64,000 bases of DNA from CAVSXS01 sp963767715 (GTDB taxonomy: Bacteria > Chloroflexota > Ktedonobacteria > Ktedonobacterales > Ktedonobacteraceae), in the NCBI GenBank assembly GCA_963767715.1, contig CAVYFA010000011.1:199348-263347 (forward strand). Reading direction: 5' to 3'. Position 1 is the first letter of the stretch; every line of letters begins with the position of its first letter. Shown piece by piece: positions 61,502-64,000 of this stretch. The notes under the pieces are model-generated. The model did not search any database. It saw only the letters and a list, made by a program, of their open reading frames with translations, and was not told the origin of the DNA. A program made the translations under genes and the position numbers.

Positions 61502-63929
61502 ATGCAGCGTACCTTCTTGCGTAAGCTGATGATTGTAGGCGTTACTCTTATCTTGCTCAGCTTCAGCATCATTAGCGTCGTATTTATCGCGCGAGCAAGA
61601 CAGAATTTGCCGTACGTCATGACGAATCAGATCCCCCCCCTTGTAAGCCGCGCCCACCTGGTAGGTCCCGCAGATGCCCAACAGCAGCTTAACCTCTCGG
61701 TTGGGCTTCAATTGCGGAACCGGCAAGAGCTGACAAACCTGCTAAGTGACCTGTATAATCCTCGATCCTCGCTTTATCATCACTTTCTCACCCCGCAGGA
61801 GTTTGTCGCCGAATTCGGCCCGACGACCGACCAGGTCCAGCAGGTCGAGACATATTTGCGGCAGCAGGGCCTGGCGATCACAAACGTCGCGCCGAACGGC
61901 CTGCTGATCGATGCCAGCGCGACGGTCGCCCAGGCAGAAGCGGCCTTCCAGGTGACGATCAACAACTACACGCTGGGAGCCAACGGCTTCTACGCCAACG
62001 CCAATGCTCCCGTCATTCCGGGGGCGCTCTCCTCGCTTATCACCTCTATCGGCGGCCTGGATAACAGCGTGAAGTTGCACCCGCTCAATTTGCTGAGCGG
62101 CCATCCTGAAGGCAAAGCCAAGCCCTCCTTGAGCAATAGCCAAGAGTAGCCCGCAGGCGACGCAGAGCGGCTATGGCCCATCCGACCTGAGGGGCGCCTA
62201 CGATGCGACCTCCCTGGAGCAATCCGGCTTGCAGGGCACTAATCAGACGGTGGCCGTCTTCGAGCTGGATGGCTACCCGAGCAGCGACATCACCGCGTAC
62301 CTGCAAAACTATAGCCTGGGCACGCCAAACATTTCGAATGTGCTGGTGGATGGCTTCGATGGATCTGCCGGCGCGGGCGCGATCGAAGTCGACCTGGATA
62401 TCGAGGTCGTCGCGGCTATGGCCCCGAAGGCAAATCAGATCGTCTATGAGGGCCCCAACTCCACACAAGGCGTCAACGATACTTACAATAAGATCGTGAC
62501 CGACGATAAGGCTCAGCAGGCTACCTCTAGCTGGGGTGAGTGCGAGTCGCAGTCCGGCAACTCCGAGCTGCAGACCCTCGATGGCATTCTCAGCCAGGGA
62601 TCAGCCGAGGGCATCGCCTTCTACGCGGCGGCCGGCGACTCAGGTGCCTACGACTGCAACGACAGTAACCTGGCCGTCGATAACCCTGCCGATGATCCCA
62701 ACATCACCGGAGTTGGTGGCACGAACCTGCAGTTGAACAGCGGCGCGTATGGCAGCGAGTCGGTCTGGAGCAATGCGTCCGATACCTCGCGCAGCCCGAA
62801 CGGGTCTGGCGGCGGCGGCGGGCTCAGCAGTTACTTCAAGCAGCCGACCTGGCAGGTCGGCCCCGGGGTGCAGAACCAGTACAGCAACGGCAACCGCCAG
62901 GTGCCCGACGTCACGGCTGATGCCGATCCGGCCAGCGGCTATGCCGTCTACTGCACGGCCAGCGCGGCGGGTTGCTCGTCGTCAGGATGGATCGAGGTAG
63001 GTGGCACGAGCGCAGCCGCACCTTTGTGGGCCGGCAGCACCGCGCTCATCAACAACTACCTGCAAAGCCAGAATAAGTCAAAGCTGGGCTTTGCCAATCC
63101 TACCCTGTATGCCCTGGCAAATTCACAGCAGCAATACCCGCCGTTCCACGATGTTACCAGCGGCACTAACCTTTACTACCCGGCGACGGCAGGATACGAT
63201 GAGGCAAGCGGCCTTGGCTCACCCGATATCTACAATATCGCGCGCGACGTCGCGGGCGGTGTGACTTCTCCGCCGCCAACGCCCACACCGAATCCCAGCC
63301 CGACGGGTACGGCCACACCGAGTCCGACGGCATCCCCCAGTCCGACTGATACCTCGACGCCGTTCCCAAGCCCGACGGACACGTCCACGCCGGTTCCGCC
63401 GCCGACGATTACTTCGACGCCGCCCCCGACTCCGACACAGCCTGGGCCGTCCAACAACCTTATCCAGAACGGTGACTTCGAGCAGGGGCCGGGGGTCTGG
63501 CAGGAGTCTTCCGGGGGCGGGTATGAACTGATCGACTCTACCAACCCGCATAGCGGCAACTACAGCGCTTACCTGTGCGGCTACAGTAGCTGTGATGACA
63601 GCATCAGCCAGGACTTCACCATACCCGCGAATGCCTCCTCGCTGAGCATCTCCTACTGGTGGTATGGTGATACAAACCACACAAGTAAGAGCTGCGTGGA
63701 TAAATTGACAGTGACGGTGGTGGATAGCAGTGGTAATGCCATTGGCAAAGTAAAGAGCGCCTGCAACACCAACGCGACGCGGAGCTGGCAGCAAGTCCAG
63801 GTGGATGTGAGTAGCCTGCTCTCGAGCTATGGCGGGCAGAGCGTGACGCTGGTCTTCGAGGCCAAGACCTCCTCGTCGCAGCGGACCACGGCGTTCTTCA
63901 TCGATGACGCTGTGGTGGGCGCGGCATAA
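61502..63929 (+). pseudogene. Secreted S53 (sedolisin) peptidase with C-terminal beta domain, one frame break
   Basis: A signal-anchor helix ('LMIVGVTLILLSFSIISVVF') leads into the pro-kumamolisin activation domain ('LYHHFLTPQEFVAEFGPT'). The S53 catalytic domain follows, with Glu/Asp in 'EVDLDIEVVAAMAP' and the serine in 'GGTSAAAPLWAG'. A Pro/Thr stalk and a C-terminal carbohydrate-binding-like beta domain of about 150 residues ('NLIQNGDFEQGPGVW') complete it. The frame breaks near 62137: removing one C in 'agccaagag' joins the two parts. It would be an acid-active endopeptidase of about 808 residues. The ATG at 61502 follows GGAG by 6 bases. The break sits between pro-domain and catalytic domain, so a sequencing error is likely. 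Confidence 0.8.
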
Positions 63930-64000
63930 TCGAGTTATTGACCGATGAGGCCGGGGCGGCGCTAGAGCTGCCCGGGCTATCAGGATACCACGCCATCCAA

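Overview
The window looks like a chromosomal stretch of a Ktedonobacteria-type Chloroflexota bacterium. This is an inference from gene content: a large TIR/NB-ARC/TPR STAND protein, a LuxR regulator with a STAND-type ATPase, secreted beta-propellers with Pro/Thr-rich stalks, pentapeptide-repeat proteins, a sedolisin, GT-C glycosyltransferases, IS630 and IS1 relics, and a sigma-70 factor with a short acidic N-terminus. There is no CRISPR array, no rRNA and no clear prophage.

Layout. 1-3 kb: end of a DUF4037-like gene, a DJ-1/PfpI gene, a long pentapeptide-repeat gene, a decayed DJ-1 fragment, then tRNA-Trp and tRNA-Ser with their own terminator. 3-7 kb: an esterase and two convergent unfamiliar genes, one resembling a degenerate family-B DNA polymerase. 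7-15 kb: a surface protein, a permease-GGDEF-HD-GYP fusion, a sigma factor and a zinc-ribbon membrane protein. 15-23.4 kb: a secreted Vgb-like propeller (frameshifted), a TIR-NB-ARC-TPR protein, then a carboxyltransferase, a 64-residue membrane protein, a minimal biotin carrier and a LIM/DA1-like metallopeptidase. 23.6-29.1 kb: two GT-C glycosyltransferases and a membrane-anchored sulfite-oxidase-type enzyme. 29.3-46.6 kb is the accessory, eroding part: IS630, a seven-bladed secreted propeller, a type I restriction locus with intact hsdR, internally deleted hsdM and broken hsdS, a ChbG-type deacetylase abutting an IS630 fragment, a TIGR03118 secreted protein, a nucleotidyltransferase, a ClbS/DfsB protein, a dead IS1 transposase and a decayed NB-ARC/TPR gene. 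46.7-56.6 kb: metallophosphoesterase, HxlR and MerR regulators with recognisable operators, thioredoxin, alpha/beta hydrolase, RibD-like reductase, LuxR regulator, NiCoT metal transporter and a glutaredoxin-thioredoxin reductase fusion. 56.7-60.4 kb: a complete four-gene osmoprotectant (OpuC/ProX type) ABC operon with a recognisable promoter. 60.5-64 kb: a Gly-rich membrane protein and a secreted S53 peptidase with a C-terminal binding-type domain.

Two window-wide patterns stand out. First, a roughly 42-bp intergenic repeat built around two copies of 'gataaatcgg' occurs at seven places, often just upstream of genes. Second, an unusual number of genes are interrupted by single-base changes, usually in homopolymer runs. 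This is either draft-quality sequence or real slippage decay, and it should be resolved before any gene here is called dead. The hsdM deletion and the IS1 nonsense codon are not of that type and look real.

The most unusual items are the permease-GGDEF-HD-GYP protein, the LIM/DA1-like peptidase, the PolB-like protein lacking its motif A aspartate, and the internally deleted hsdM beside an intact hsdR.
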